DNA from: Chitinophaga rhizophila
GTDB lineage: Bacteria; Bacteroidota; Bacteroidia; Chitinophagales; Chitinophagaceae
Reading direction: 5' to 3'
Length of the DNA stretch: 64,000 nucleotides
NCBI RefSeq assembly: GCF_019492185.1
Contig: NZ_JAICCF010000001.1
Span: forward strand, 2,170,001-2,234,000
Position numbers and translations under genes: made by a program. Shown piece after piece: positions 25,962 to 33,849 of the stretch. The notes below the pieces were generated by a model. That model saw nothing but the letters and a program-made list of their open reading frames with translations, ran no database searches and was not told the DNA's origin. Each line of letters begins with the position of its first letter. Positions within the stretch are counted from its first letter, which is position 1.

Positions 25962-27156
25962 CCAATGAAAGTAACTCGTCTTTCTTACCAGTTTGCAGTA
26001 GTATATCTATCATCCCGATATACACCCGCTGTTGCTCTTTATTGAGTCCCTGGAACAGTCTTGGTTCTGTAGAGAAGAAGCCCTTAAGGAACTTCTTCAG
26101 CTCTCTGCGATTACCTGTATCGGGGAGTATACCATTCTTTTCGTAGATGTCTATGAGTTTTACAGCAGCCTCTCCCTTCAGAAAAGACTTCTGCCTGGTG
26201 CTTACCAGTTTATGCAGGTATTTCATCAGGTCACGGAAAACAATATGAAGCTTTGTCTTTTCAAACATGTTGAGCGTCTGTTCCGCATCAGCAGGATTGA
26301 AAGCATCAAAGTATCTGGATTCTATGTATACGCTGTGATAGAAACCAATAGCGTTATTATTGAAAGAGGTGAGATCTTTAAAAACTTCTGACTGTCCTGA
26401 ATTGAGGAAATAGAAGAAGAACTTATCCCCTATCCTTTCGGCCCACCTTACAAAGGTGATTCTGAAATAGTACTCCGCACCTTCGGCATCCTTGAGGGAG
26501 AGTACTTCCGTATCATTTTCTGCAATAGCGGCAACATAATCAACAGGTATACCATTAATACGTATCTGGTATTCCTTTTCCCTGTTCAGCATCAGGAACC
26601 ACCCAAATTCACGAATCAGGAAGCTTTTAAACTCATCTGATTCAAATGAAAAACCGGATACTTCAAACAGGTCATAAAAAGTAACTGTAGTACCTGTGTT
26701 TGCTTTAGCTGTTTTCTTCCTTCCTTCAGGTTCATAAAAGTCTTTCGTGTTCCGGCTTATTGTGATGCCATATTCCATCATATCTCCGGACTTGTCATCT
26801 TTATAAACAGTGTGCCATACGGCACGACCGCTGAAAGCAGAGAAAGAGAAGCGGCCACGACCTTTGTTTCCTTTTATGAAAGAGGATGACTTTTGAAAAG
26901 ACGCTTTTTTGATTGAGTCATTAAAATGACCAAAAGTCTCTGCAAGCAGGTCATAATCAATACCTGTTCCGTTATCTGTAATCGATAAGCTATGGATAGT
27001 ATCTATTTCATTAGATTCAAAATGTATGTCTATGACAGAAGCCGTCGCATCAAATCCATTCCAGATATATTCTGCCACAGCTTCCATATAGTCTTTTGGA
27101 AGTCCGGAAGATTGTATCCCCGTATCAGTAACTGACACTTTCTCTTTCATTTTCAA
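25939..27156 (-). CDS. GHKL (HSP90/MutL/MORC-like) ATPase
   Basis: Standalone ATPase of 405 residues with a Bergerat fold. N-box: AEYIWNGFDA with Glu29, Asn33 and Asp36; G1: DNGTGI at 61-66; G2: GNKGRGRFSF at 96-105. A second alpha/beta segment (about 215-310) follows as in the S5-like domain of GHL ATPases, then a helical C-terminus. It is shorter than HSP90 and lacks histidine-kinase dimerisation helices. Similar small GHL ATPases are known from prokaryotic MORC-like conflict systems and restriction-linked loci. It lies next to, and in the same orientation as, the caspase/TIR island, separated by one oppositely oriented gene. A role in the island is therefore inferred. A second Met at codon 3 is an alternative start. 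Confidence 0.82.
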   Translation of the reverse strand: MKMKEKVSVTDTGIQSSGLPKDYMEAVAEYIWNGFDATASVIDIHFESNEIDTIHSLSITDNGTGIDYDLLAETFGHFNDSIKKASFQKSSSFIKGNKGRGRFSFSAFSGRAVWHTVYKDDKSGDMMEYGITISRNTKDFYEPEGRKKTAKANTGTTVTFYDLFEVSGFSFESDEFKSFLIREFGWFLMLNREKEYQIRINGIPVDYVAAIAENDTEVLSLKDAEGAEYYFRITFVRWAERIGDKFFFYFLNSGQSEVFKDLTSFNNNAIGFYHSVYIESRYFDAFNPADAEQTLNMFEKTKLHIVFRDLMKYLHKLVSTRQKSFLKGEAAVKLIDIYEKNGILPDTGNRRELKKFLKGFFSTEPRLFQGLNKEQQRVYIGMIDILLQTGKKDELLSLVSAHYST

Positions 27157-27261
27157 CTAATTTTACATACTATTTACTCATTCCTGAAGTAAATTAAGCA
27201 TTTTGTTTACGTTAAAAGGAAGGTGCAACTATCCGGCCAAGATACATTTACATTAGCTAAA

Positions 27262-27675
27262 ATGAAGACAACAACCCTTTACAGACCTACAGGGCTTAAA
27301 GAACTGGAACTGATTGCAGCAACTGATTTTAAGCATTTTCCGCCCAGATTATCCTGGCAGCCGATATTCTATCCAGTATTGAACCAGCAGTATGCAGAAC
27401 AGATTGCGCTTGAATGGAATACGCAGGACGAAGGTTCGGGCTATTGCGGTATAGTGACCATGTTTGAGGTGGATAGTACGTTTCTGGAACGATATGAGGT
27501 GCAGAATGTAGGAGACGGATCACACAATGAGTTGTGGGTGCCGGCAGAAGAACTGGAGCTGTTCAACCAGCATATATCAGGAGACATTATTGTGGTAAAG
27601 GCCTTCATTGGAGAGCAGTTTGTAGCACCTGCCGATGAAAGACTGGCAGCAATGATTGTATCACGATCTATATAG
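27262..27675 (+). CDS. conserved soluble protein, resembles entries annotated ADP-ribosylation/crystallin J1
   Basis: 137 residues from the ATG at 27262 (the frame extends 13 codons upstream, but MKTTTLYRPTGLKELELI is the usual N-terminus as I remember this family). Visible blocks: FPPRLSWQPIFYPVLNQ, YAEQIALEWN and EVQNVGDGSHNELWVPAEEL. No signal peptide or membrane helix. Database names for homologues mention ADP-ribosylation/crystallin J1, but this short protein lacks the metal-binding ADP-ribosylglycohydrolase core, so the function is open. It points against the flanking island genes and may be a later insertion or an independent gene. Confidence 0.75.
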   Translation: MKTTTLYRPTGLKELELIAATDFKHFPPRLSWQPIFYPVLNQQYAEQIALEWNTQDEGSGYCGIVTMFEVDSTFLERYEVQNVGDGSHNELWVPAEELELFNQHISGDIIVVKAFIGEQFVAPADERLAAMIVSRSI

Positions 27676-27701
27676 ACCTGTGATACAATCATTGAATCAG
27701 G

Positions 27702-28610
27702 TTAGCCCTTTAGAAAGGCGTCAATCCTTGTCTTCGTGACATGAGGGAGGTCGCTATTCAGGATTTTCCACCTTTTTACTTTCATTTCTCCGAACCACTT
27801 ATCCAGTACCTTCCGGAGGACATCTTCATCATTTTTATGCTGTGCAGATGGGGTTATTTCAAGTACCAGCACTTCCAGCTGATCCAGATCTGCACGTTTG
27901 CTGATCAGTCCAAAGTCGAGGGCATCAATCCTGGCGGCCCAGTCAGAGGTATTGCGTAGTTTATATTTGGACAATAGCTCAGGTAAGAGATAAGCATACC
28001 TGTTTCCGCTGGTATCTTTTGAGTCCTTGTGATAGAGATATCCATCAGTGAATATGACCAGGATATTGCGATAAGAAGAGTCGGGGTCAATAGCGATATC
28101 CACATCGTTCTTAAAGAACCTCCATATATCTGACCCCGGCCAGGAAGCCTGCCTGATACTTGTACGATAGATGTAACTGATATTCTCTGCAATGGTATTG
28201 CCCAGCGTACGGAAGATCTCCTTCTTTTCAGCCGGTTGCAACCTGGAAAGGTCCACACTTAATTGCTCTGCAGCTTTGCTGATACCAGCATCGGGTGGAT
28301 TAGGGGAAAATATAATACGCATCTTCCCTTGTGCAGCATGCAAACTCTGAGCGGATATCTGAGCTCTGAAGAAATTTGCGAGGTAATTGATAAGAATGCT
28401 GTCTCTCTCGAAATGTTGCGGGATATCTTTACTGCTATTGGGGTCAATCCTGTCAGATAAGTCAAGGAGAATAGACAGATTCAGCTGTTTTTTTAAATGG
28501 GGTGCGTCCTGCCCTTTTGAAGATGCAGGTCCATTTATGGGAGCCGGCGTTGGTGTTTCAGAAACACAGGAGGTCAATAACAGTAAGCATAAGGTCAGAT
28601 AAATTTTCAT
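27702..28610 (-). CDS. lipoprotein with von Willebrand A-like fold
   Basis: 302 residues with a lipoprotein signal peptide (lipobox LTSC, Cys15) and a Pro-rich linker. The body resembles a VWA domain: a first strand LNLSILLDLSDRID in the place of the metal-site D-x-S-x-S (the last Ser is replaced, so metal binding is uncertain), a central part with SYIYRTSIR, and a late strand NILVIFTDGYLY in the place of the conserved T-D-G. Asp and Thr/Gly positions of the metal site are partly kept. It overlaps the upstream gene by 4 bp (ATGA), so the two are translationally coupled and probably act together at the inner membrane. Confidence 0.72.
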   Translation of the reverse strand: MKIYLTLCLLLLTSCVSETPTPAPINGPASSKGQDAPHLKKQLNLSILLDLSDRIDPNSSKDIPQHFERDSILINYLANFFRAQISAQSLHAAQGKMRIIFSPNPPDAGISKAAEQLSVDLSRLQPAEKKEIFRTLGNTIAENISYIYRTSIRQASWPGSDIWRFFKNDVDIAIDPDSSYRNILVIFTDGYLYHKDSKDTSGNRYAYLLPELLSKYKLRNTSDWAARIDALDFGLISKRADLDQLEVLVLEITPSAQHKNDEDVLRKVLDKWFGEMKVKRWKILNSDLPHVTKTRIDAFLKG

Positions 28611-29857
28611 TGATCTTGTATTTTAGGGGTATTAGCAGAAATAGTATTTACATATTCAACTACGACAGTCTCTGCGGTGTGCAGTTCATCAGCTGACTTG
28701 CCGGCACCGCTCATCCAGGACAGCCATCCGGCCATAAAGCTATACAGACTGGTTTCAAACTCACCGGGAATGATGAAACCTGCCAGGCTCTCCTGTAACT
28801 TTTTTATTTGTGTTTTGGCATCATCAATATGGTGATTCATCTTATCAATTTCTGTATTCATTTCGACTGTCTGTTTATTTACATCTTCTATCTGCCTGTC
28901 TTTTTCCTTTAAGGCTACCCTGACCTTATCCATTTTAGCGTGAGCAGCCAGTACAAAGTCAAATACAAATCCCCAGATAAGGTATACCACAAATCCAGCG
29001 AAGATGATCAGCCAGAAATTGATAGCGCGCATTGCTAAGAGAATGGAATATTCAGGCATATCGTCAATACTGCCTTTCCTGACTATTTCATATATCTTCT
29101 CAGTAATCTCATAGGCAAGGATGGCGTCAAAGATGAATGTCACGCTAATGAGCAGGCCTATTTTGAAGTATTTGCTCATATTCTGCTCTTCCTGTAATTT
29201 ATGGATGAGATATCCTAAACCCAGAAACACCGAAGGAATAGTGATAATCAACATTAATTCGGTTACACCGTCTTTCAGCGATTGGGATAAGGCTTTAGCA
29301 TCGAATATTGATTTCACAACTCCCACATTGGTCAGGGTAAACTCTTTAAAAAAGGTAGAATAGGATGCGGAGCTATAAAATACGAACAGGTACAATGTTA
29401 GCGAGGCAAGGATGAAACATCCTACATAGAAACTTGGCTTACCGGTAAGATCCGCTACTATCTCTTGCGGGTGTTGCCTCAAATGCCGTTTTTCTTCCTT
29501 TAGTATGTCTGTTCTACGCCTCATTTCGGGAAGGTCTTCTTCTCTGATTTTACGTATCCTGTTCGTCCATCGTTCGATATCTCCTCTATATTCTTCAACT
29601 TTCACCCGTAAGGGGCGCTTCAGCTCCTCTTGTTTTTCCTGATCGTTTTTAACCTGTTCCTTAAAGTCGAAGTATATTTTTTGCAGACATACTCTTAAGC
29701 CTGCAATTGTACCGGCCAGCAAAGACGCCTGGTGGTAGCCATATTCCTGATAGGTAATTTCTTTTCTCCTGGTTACTGCAGTATCCTGGTTTTCTGGGGG
29801 TTCAGGCAGCGTGTCGTTTACGGCAAACAAATCTTTAGTGATCTTTAAAAGACCCAT
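28607..29857 (-). CDS. four-helix membrane protein with flanking coiled coils
   Basis: Family not recognised. 416 residues: a charged coiled coil at about 60-130 (EYRGDIERWTNRIRKIREED), four membrane helices at about 142-162, 200-222, 238-256 and 280-302, then a second coiled coil at about 318-362 (DRQIEDVNKQTVEMNTEID). The C-terminal tail is rich in aromatic residues (YSFMAGWLSWMSG). The layout, with long helices on the cytoplasmic side of a compact membrane core, suits a membrane effector or scaffold that oligomerises. It is coupled to the VWA-like lipoprotein gene. Confidence 0.75.
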   Translation of the reverse strand: MGLLKITKDLFAVNDTLPEPPENQDTAVTRRKEITYQEYGYHQASLLAGTIAGLRVCLQKIYFDFKEQVKNDQEKQEELKRPLRVKVEEYRGDIERWTNRIRKIREEDLPEMRRRTDILKEEKRHLRQHPQEIVADLTGKPSFYVGCFILASLTLYLFVFYSSASYSTFFKEFTLTNVGVVKSIFDAKALSQSLKDGVTELMLIITIPSVFLGLGYLIHKLQEEQNMSKYFKIGLLISVTFIFDAILAYEITEKIYEIVRKGSIDDMPEYSILLAMRAINFWLIIFAGFVVYLIWGFVFDFVLAAHAKMDKVRVALKEKDRQIEDVNKQTVEMNTEIDKMNHHIDDAKTQIKKLQESLAGFIIPGEFETSLYSFMAGWLSWMSGAGKSADELHTAETVVVEYVNTISANTPKIQDQ

Positions 29858-30011
29858 GGTTCAGATAGTTTAATAAGTGGGATAATACTGGTTGCGGGGA
29901 ACGTTTATCGGGAAGTCTTAATATTTCAATAGGGAGGGATAAACAGGACCGGCAAGTCATACACTGAAATACAGACATGATTCGCCGGTATGCATGCTGA
30001 CATTCACATTA

Positions 30012-30353
30012 TCACGTCAGATCCTCAGTAGTTGCCTCGGGGGCATTTCGCCTTACGGCTTCAATACCCTCGTCACGGCTATAGGCGGAGGGATAGGTCT
30101 CACTGCGACCAATGATTTCGCCATTCTCTGCTTTGAGCACGAAGGAATAACTGTCTTTTTCACTATTGAACCTGCGTTCATATTGCTTATAATAGGGAGC
30201 GTTTCTTTTGATGGAAGCGATGCTGTGTACAGCGGCATGTTTTGAGGTATAGCTTTCACTTCCCAGTATTTTTTCCCCATTACCGGCTTTGAGGTTAAAG
30301 AAGTAGTCATTCTTTCCTATACCGGAGAAAAGTTCAAATTTGGGATTCTTCAT
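30012..30353 (-). CDS. YegP-like protein with two DUF1508 repeats
   Basis: 113 residues made of two DUF1508 units. Unit one: FELFSGIGKNDYFFNLKAGNGEKI with SESYTSKHAAVHSI; unit two: SYSFVLKAENGEIIGRSETY with SAYSRDEGIEAVRRNAP. Both units keep the family order of F-x-L-K-A-x-N-G-E and the S-E-x-Y-x-S turn. The fold is a small beta-beta-beta-alpha unit; the molecular role is unknown. It sits 18 bp downstream of the TIR-FGE gene and belongs to the same transcript. Confidence 0.9.
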   Translation of the reverse strand: MKNPKFELFSGIGKNDYFFNLKAGNGEKILGSESYTSKHAAVHSIASIKRNAPYYKQYERRFNSEKDSYSFVLKAENGEIIGRSETYPSAYSRDEGIEAVRRNAPEATTEDLT

Positions 30354-30371
30354 GTTATTGGAATTTTGTGA

Positions 30372-31448
30372 TTATTTGTCCCAGGCTACCCTGAAACCGA
30401 TAGTAGGTTGCCTTTCATCTGGGTTTGCCAGCATGCGAGAGTCGTTGGTAAGTGCAGTCACCGGACTATTATACGCCCCTCCTTTTACAATTTTACAGGT
30501 ATTGGTAGTATCTGACCAGTCAGCGCACCATTCAGCAACATTACCAGTCATGTCGTAGAGTTTAAACTCATTCGGCGCTTTGGTACCAATAATGGCCTGC
30601 TTTTTTGCACCGTACACTGCTACCCTTTTAGCAGCACTACCACCGCTATACTTTACCGGGAGGCCAGCACTTGCAGCATATTGCCATTCGGATTCTGTAG
30701 GCAGGCGGCCGTTGCGGGATTTACAAAACTCAACTGCCTCATACCAGGTAACATTACTCACAGGGGCGTTATCGCTGACATTCGGCGTTTGCGGCGGGAA
30801 TTGTTTACCTGTACTATCACAATATTTCCGGTATTGAGCTACTGAAACTTCCGTGTTGCTGATATAAAACGAATCAATGCCAGGAGCGGAAACCAATCGC
30901 TGTTGCATATATTTTTCGGGAGGAGGTGGTGGAGGATCTACAATAGGCCTAAACACGTTATACGCGCCTAGCGAAAATGCCAGACCTCCACAAATTGCAC
31001 TGGTAGTAATAATAGTTTTCAGCTGTTTTTCCCATATCTGTCGCCTTATCTTCTCCTTCAACATTGCAGCAATCTCCGCTGGGTTATTCTTCCAGACCTG
31101 ATAAACAATGTGTTTGGATAATCCATCTATTGGGGTATTATCAAGCCTTAAGGGAAGAATATGTGGCGCACCGGACCTCCTTTCGGCCATCGCTACTAGT
31201 CTCTCGATGTTAGCCCAATACTTCTTATCAAATGTTTCACTGACGATCATCAAAACAAACCTTGCGTGCTTACTATAGTTATCAATGGTGAGTCTCATAA
31301 TGTCTACTCCCCATGTCGAGATACCTTCTTCTACATAGTAGTAATAGCGAACACGGATCTTTTTTAGCTCTGCTGCAATAAGATCTGCGACTTGTTTGTC
31401 CTCCTCAGCTACAGATATAACGATATCATATTTAAAACGCCGATTCAT
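30372..31448 (-). CDS. TIR-like domain, membrane helix and FGE/SUMF1 domain fusion
   Basis: 358 residues with an unusual three-part layout. Residues 5-130 form a TIR-like domain: YDIVISVAEEDK opens it, FVLMIVSETFDKKYWANIERL matches the S-x-x-Y-x-x-x-W-x-x-x-E block, and Glu82 is in the place of the NADase glutamate. A membrane helix follows (about 143-163) with a proline run after it (VDPPPPPPEKY). Residues about 180-356 form a formylglycine-generating-enzyme/SUMF1 domain (FYISNTEVSVAQYRKYCDS, VTWYEAVEFCKS, LPTESEWQYAA, YDMTGNVAEWCADW, IVKGGAYNS, IGFRVAW). In conflict systems this C-type-lectin-like fold often binds ligands rather than making formylglycine. The gene lies 29 bp after the caspase gene. 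The topology suggests sensing outside and TIR signalling inside. Confidence 0.88.
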   Translation of the reverse strand: MNRRFKYDIVISVAEEDKQVADLIAAELKKIRVRYYYYVEEGISTWGVDIMRLTIDNYSKHARFVLMIVSETFDKKYWANIERLVAMAERRSGAPHILPLRLDNTPIDGLSKHIVYQVWKNNPAEIAAMLKEKIRRQIWEKQLKTIITTSAICGGLAFSLGAYNVFRPIVDPPPPPPEKYMQQRLVSAPGIDSFYISNTEVSVAQYRKYCDSTGKQFPPQTPNVSDNAPVSNVTWYEAVEFCKSRNGRLPTESEWQYAASAGLPVKYSGGSAAKRVAVYGAKKQAIIGTKAPNEFKLYDMTGNVAEWCADWSDTTNTCKIVKGGAYNSPVTALTNDSRMLANPDERQPTIGFRVAWDK

Positions 31449-31477
31449 CGTGTATGGGGATTTGGTAATGATTGAGG

Positions 31478-32422
31478 CTATATTTTGCCGTCCTTGATCA
31501 ATTTCCAGTAATATTTACCAAGGGAGGTCAGGCGGCAACTTTTACTTCTTACGGCAGCCCAGTACATATACTCCTCTCCTACGGGCTCTATGAGACCTAT
31601 CAGTTGCATTCTGCGCAGGATCTTAAACGTAGCAATATTGGCTTCATTGGGAGTATCTGTGGTATATTCATAGCTGGGATCCAATTGGAAGTCGTTCTCT
31701 ACGTCCGGGAAGTATTCCTTTAACTTTCTCAATTCAGACAGCAATACAGGGGGATTAACTTTACGCAGGCTGACAGGCCGGATAATATTTGCTTTGAATA
31801 CAGGGCGTTGGTCCCAGCTACCCAGGGCCCTGTTTATATAACTATATATGCTACTGGCGGTAATCTCTCCACCCACATCCGCAGCGCCACCTTTGAGGGC
31901 ATCTATTAACAGACTGGTAAATACGCCATGTCCGTTAGACTCTACCGCCGACTCATCACTACGGCTGGAAGCCATAATAATCACACCTTGTTCCAGGAAG
32001 GCGGCACTATTGCCCATTATGGCCGGGGTACCCATTGCTCCGGCGTGACAGCAATCCAGTACTACGATCTTATGTCTTGCCCTGGACAAGCCAACAATTT
32101 TCAGTAACTCATCCATAGAGATACCAACATTATGGCGGGAGAAGTCGGGCGTAACAATATACCCGCCGGTACCGCTAAAATTACCATGCCCGGAAAAATA
32201 AAACAGGTTGACATCATCATCATGACCATTAAAGGCTTCCAGAATGATAGATTTGAGTTCATCTTTTGTCTTTGCAGTGGTGAACAGTTTCACCTGGAAA
32301 TTGGGCGAGCCATCTGCGTTTTTATCCAGTAATTCGGCTACTGCATTCGCATCGTTTACGCAACCTCTGAGGCGTGCGCTGCCTGGGTAATCGTCTATAC
32401 CGACTACAAGTGCTTTTCTCAT
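31478..32422 (-). CDS. caspase-fold peptidase (C14/metacaspase-like)
   Basis: Cysteine peptidase of 314 residues heading the minus-strand island. The N-terminal caspase domain (1-225) has LVVGIDDYP, CVNDANAVAELL, the catalytic His79 in LFYFSGHGN and the catalytic Cys125 in IVVLDCCHAGAM. The C-terminal 85 residues (FQLDPSYEYTTD, ATFKILRRMQLIGLIEP, LTSLGKYYWKLI) look like a winged-helix-type adaptor. There is no signal peptide, so it acts in the cytoplasm. Bacterial caspases beside TIR and FGE-domain proteins are typical of abortive, death-type immunity; cleavage substrate is unknown. Confidence 0.93.
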   Translation of the reverse strand: MRKALVVGIDDYPGSARLRGCVNDANAVAELLDKNADGSPNFQVKLFTTAKTKDELKSIILEAFNGHDDDVNLFYFSGHGNFSGTGGYIVTPDFSRHNVGISMDELLKIVGLSRARHKIVVLDCCHAGAMGTPAIMGNSAAFLEQGVIIMASSRSDESAVESNGHGVFTSLLIDALKGGAADVGGEITASSIYSYINRALGSWDQRPVFKANIIRPVSLRKVNPPVLLSELRKLKEYFPDVENDFQLDPSYEYTTDTPNEANIATFKILRRMQLIGLIEPVGEEYMYWAAVRSKSCRLTSLGKYYWKLIKDGKI

Positions 32423-32509
32423 GCTATTGTATTTTCATTGGGATTAGTTGGGATGTCTCACGTTGACAGGACAAAGATGAATCGGTATCGTGGCGGAAAA
32501 AACCTGTGC

Positions 32510-32559
32510 AAAGGGGGAAAAATCCCCTTTTTAACAACCGTCCCGGGTAATTCCCGGGA
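32510..32559. promoter_or_regulatory. two hairpins in the divergent intergenic region upstream of the caspase gene
   Basis: Hairpin one (32510-32532) is AAAGGGG/CCCCTTT followed by TT, terminator-like on the plus strand. Hairpin two is TCCCGGG (32541-32547) and CCCGGGA (32553-32559) around TAATT, a good operator candidate. They lie between the caspase gene (start 32422) and the plus-strand gene at 32676. Confidence 0.5.
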
Positions 32560-32675
32560 GGCAGGAGGATTTTTCCGGTATTTGACCAGCACTGATTTTT
32601 TTGTTTACCGAAGGCATAGTTTCGCATCGTAAACAGTTTACGCCCCATTTTTCACTACACCTAAAAATTGTCATT

Positions 32676-33146
32676 ATGCAACAACACCTTACCGTAAAAC
32701 CTCTACCATTTTTCTACGTAGGACAAAAAACTACCGCCGAACGAATTACCCGCTACCAAAAGAACAAACATTCCCTATTAACACAGGCAGCGGGTAGACC
32801 TGATACCAGGTCTGTCTGGTATTCAAAAGAGCACTTTGCAAAGCTGCTCGACGAAATCGAGTATGCAGGCGGCGATGGTATCAGGGTTTATTTCGGTACC
32901 TATGAAGATGGACATCAATTTGCCGGTCAGACCTGCCTCCTTTTTGTGACGACAAGAGAGAAGCAGATAGGCAATTCCATTACGCATGCGAATGTAATAT
33001 TGGAGAAAGAAGCTAATTATGCCGACCGGTCATCAATGGAAAGGGAAGTAATTCTGTTCCCTGGGGACGATCCAATGGAAGACATCCGGGATTTCAATAT
33101 GGGTATCCCTTGTCCACCCCGTTGTGATGAAGAATATTCTGGATAA
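32676..33146 (+). CDS. conserved soluble protein, unknown function
   Basis: Not recognised. 156 residues from the ATG at 32676; the frame is open 25 codons further upstream but that part overlaps the hairpin region and has no protein character. The product is soluble and contains HFAKLLDEIEYAGGDGIRVYFG, split here as AKLLDEIEYAGG and DGIRVYFGTYED, followed by TCLLFVTTREK. The pattern is common in Bacteroidota proteins of unknown role. It ends with a Cys/Pro motif (GIPCPPRCDEE). It is followed 19 bp later by the two-component operon, so it may be its first gene. Confidence 0.72.
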   Translation: MQQHLTVKPLPFFYVGQKTTAERITRYQKNKHSLLTQAAGRPDTRSVWYSKEHFAKLLDEIEYAGGDGIRVYFGTYEDGHQFAGQTCLLFVTTREKQIGNSITHANVILEKEANYADRSSMEREVILFPGDDPMEDIRDFNMGIPCPPRCDEEYSG

Positions 33147-33165
33147 CATTACGTAATTTGAGTGA

Positions 33166-33849
33166 ATGCAGCGATTCTTCAGCTACGAATATATGTATTT
33201 GTTACCTCTGTTGCTTAGCGCCATTCTAAGCCTGAAGACGTTCAGGCATAGATGGCCTAAGCCATATAAACTATTTGCTGTACTGGTCATCATGTCATTC
33301 CTAACAGAAGTGCTGGCTAATCTCTGGATACATAAGCTACATAACATAGCTGGCTGGAATTATTCGAGAAACAATTTATGGATCTATAACTTTTTCTTCC
33401 TGGTGCGTTTCGCGTTGCTATCGACCATTTTTTATCAGATACTAAACGACTCCAGGATAAGAAAGATCATTTATATGGGAGCTATTGTATTATTACTATT
33501 TGGCCTTACTGACTATTTCGTTATTCAGGGGCCATTCCAGTATAATACATTCAGCGTGATAGCATGTCACGTATCACTTATTGTACTATGCCTTTGCTAT
33601 TTCAAACAGCTGCTGCAGGCTCCCGGTATCATCGACCTTCATAAAGAACCCATGGTGTGGATGACATTGGGAACATTCCTATACCAATCAGCATCGCTGC
33701 CATTTTTAATAATGTTTGGCTTTCTGAACCTGCAGCATTCTCCGCTGGCGCTATCGCTTCTGTTCATCAATGACATCTTCAATTTCTTAATCTGCACCTG
33801 TTATTTAATCAGCTTTTTATGCAAACCTCAACATTCGCAACCGCTCTGA
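33166..33849 (+). CDS. seven-helix membrane protein of the two-component operon
   Basis: 227 residues with about seven hydrophobic helices and almost no loops (YMYLLPLLLSAILSL, LFAVLVIMSFLTEVLANLW, WIYNFFFLVRFALLST and so on), the usual layout of the small membrane proteins that precede NarL-type histidine kinase genes in Bacteroidota. Probably a membrane sensor or regulator for the kinase. It overlaps the kinase gene by 31 bp, so the two are translationally coupled. Confidence 0.78.
   Translation: MQRFFSYEYMYLLPLLLSAILSLKTFRHRWPKPYKLFAVLVIMSFLTEVLANLWIHKLHNIAGWNYSRNNLWIYNFFFLVRFALLSTIFYQILNDSRIRKIIYMGAIVLLLFGLTDYFVIQGPFQYNTFSVIACHVSLIVLCLCYFKQLLQAPGIIDLHKEPMVWMTLGTFLYQSASLPFLIMFGFLNLQHSPLALSLLFINDIFNFLICTCYLISFLCKPQHSQPL

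Noticed and set aside
30372..31448. FGE/SUMF1 domain as a diversity-generating retroelement target
   Set aside because: No reverse transcriptase, template repeat or A-rich variable repeat is seen nearby.
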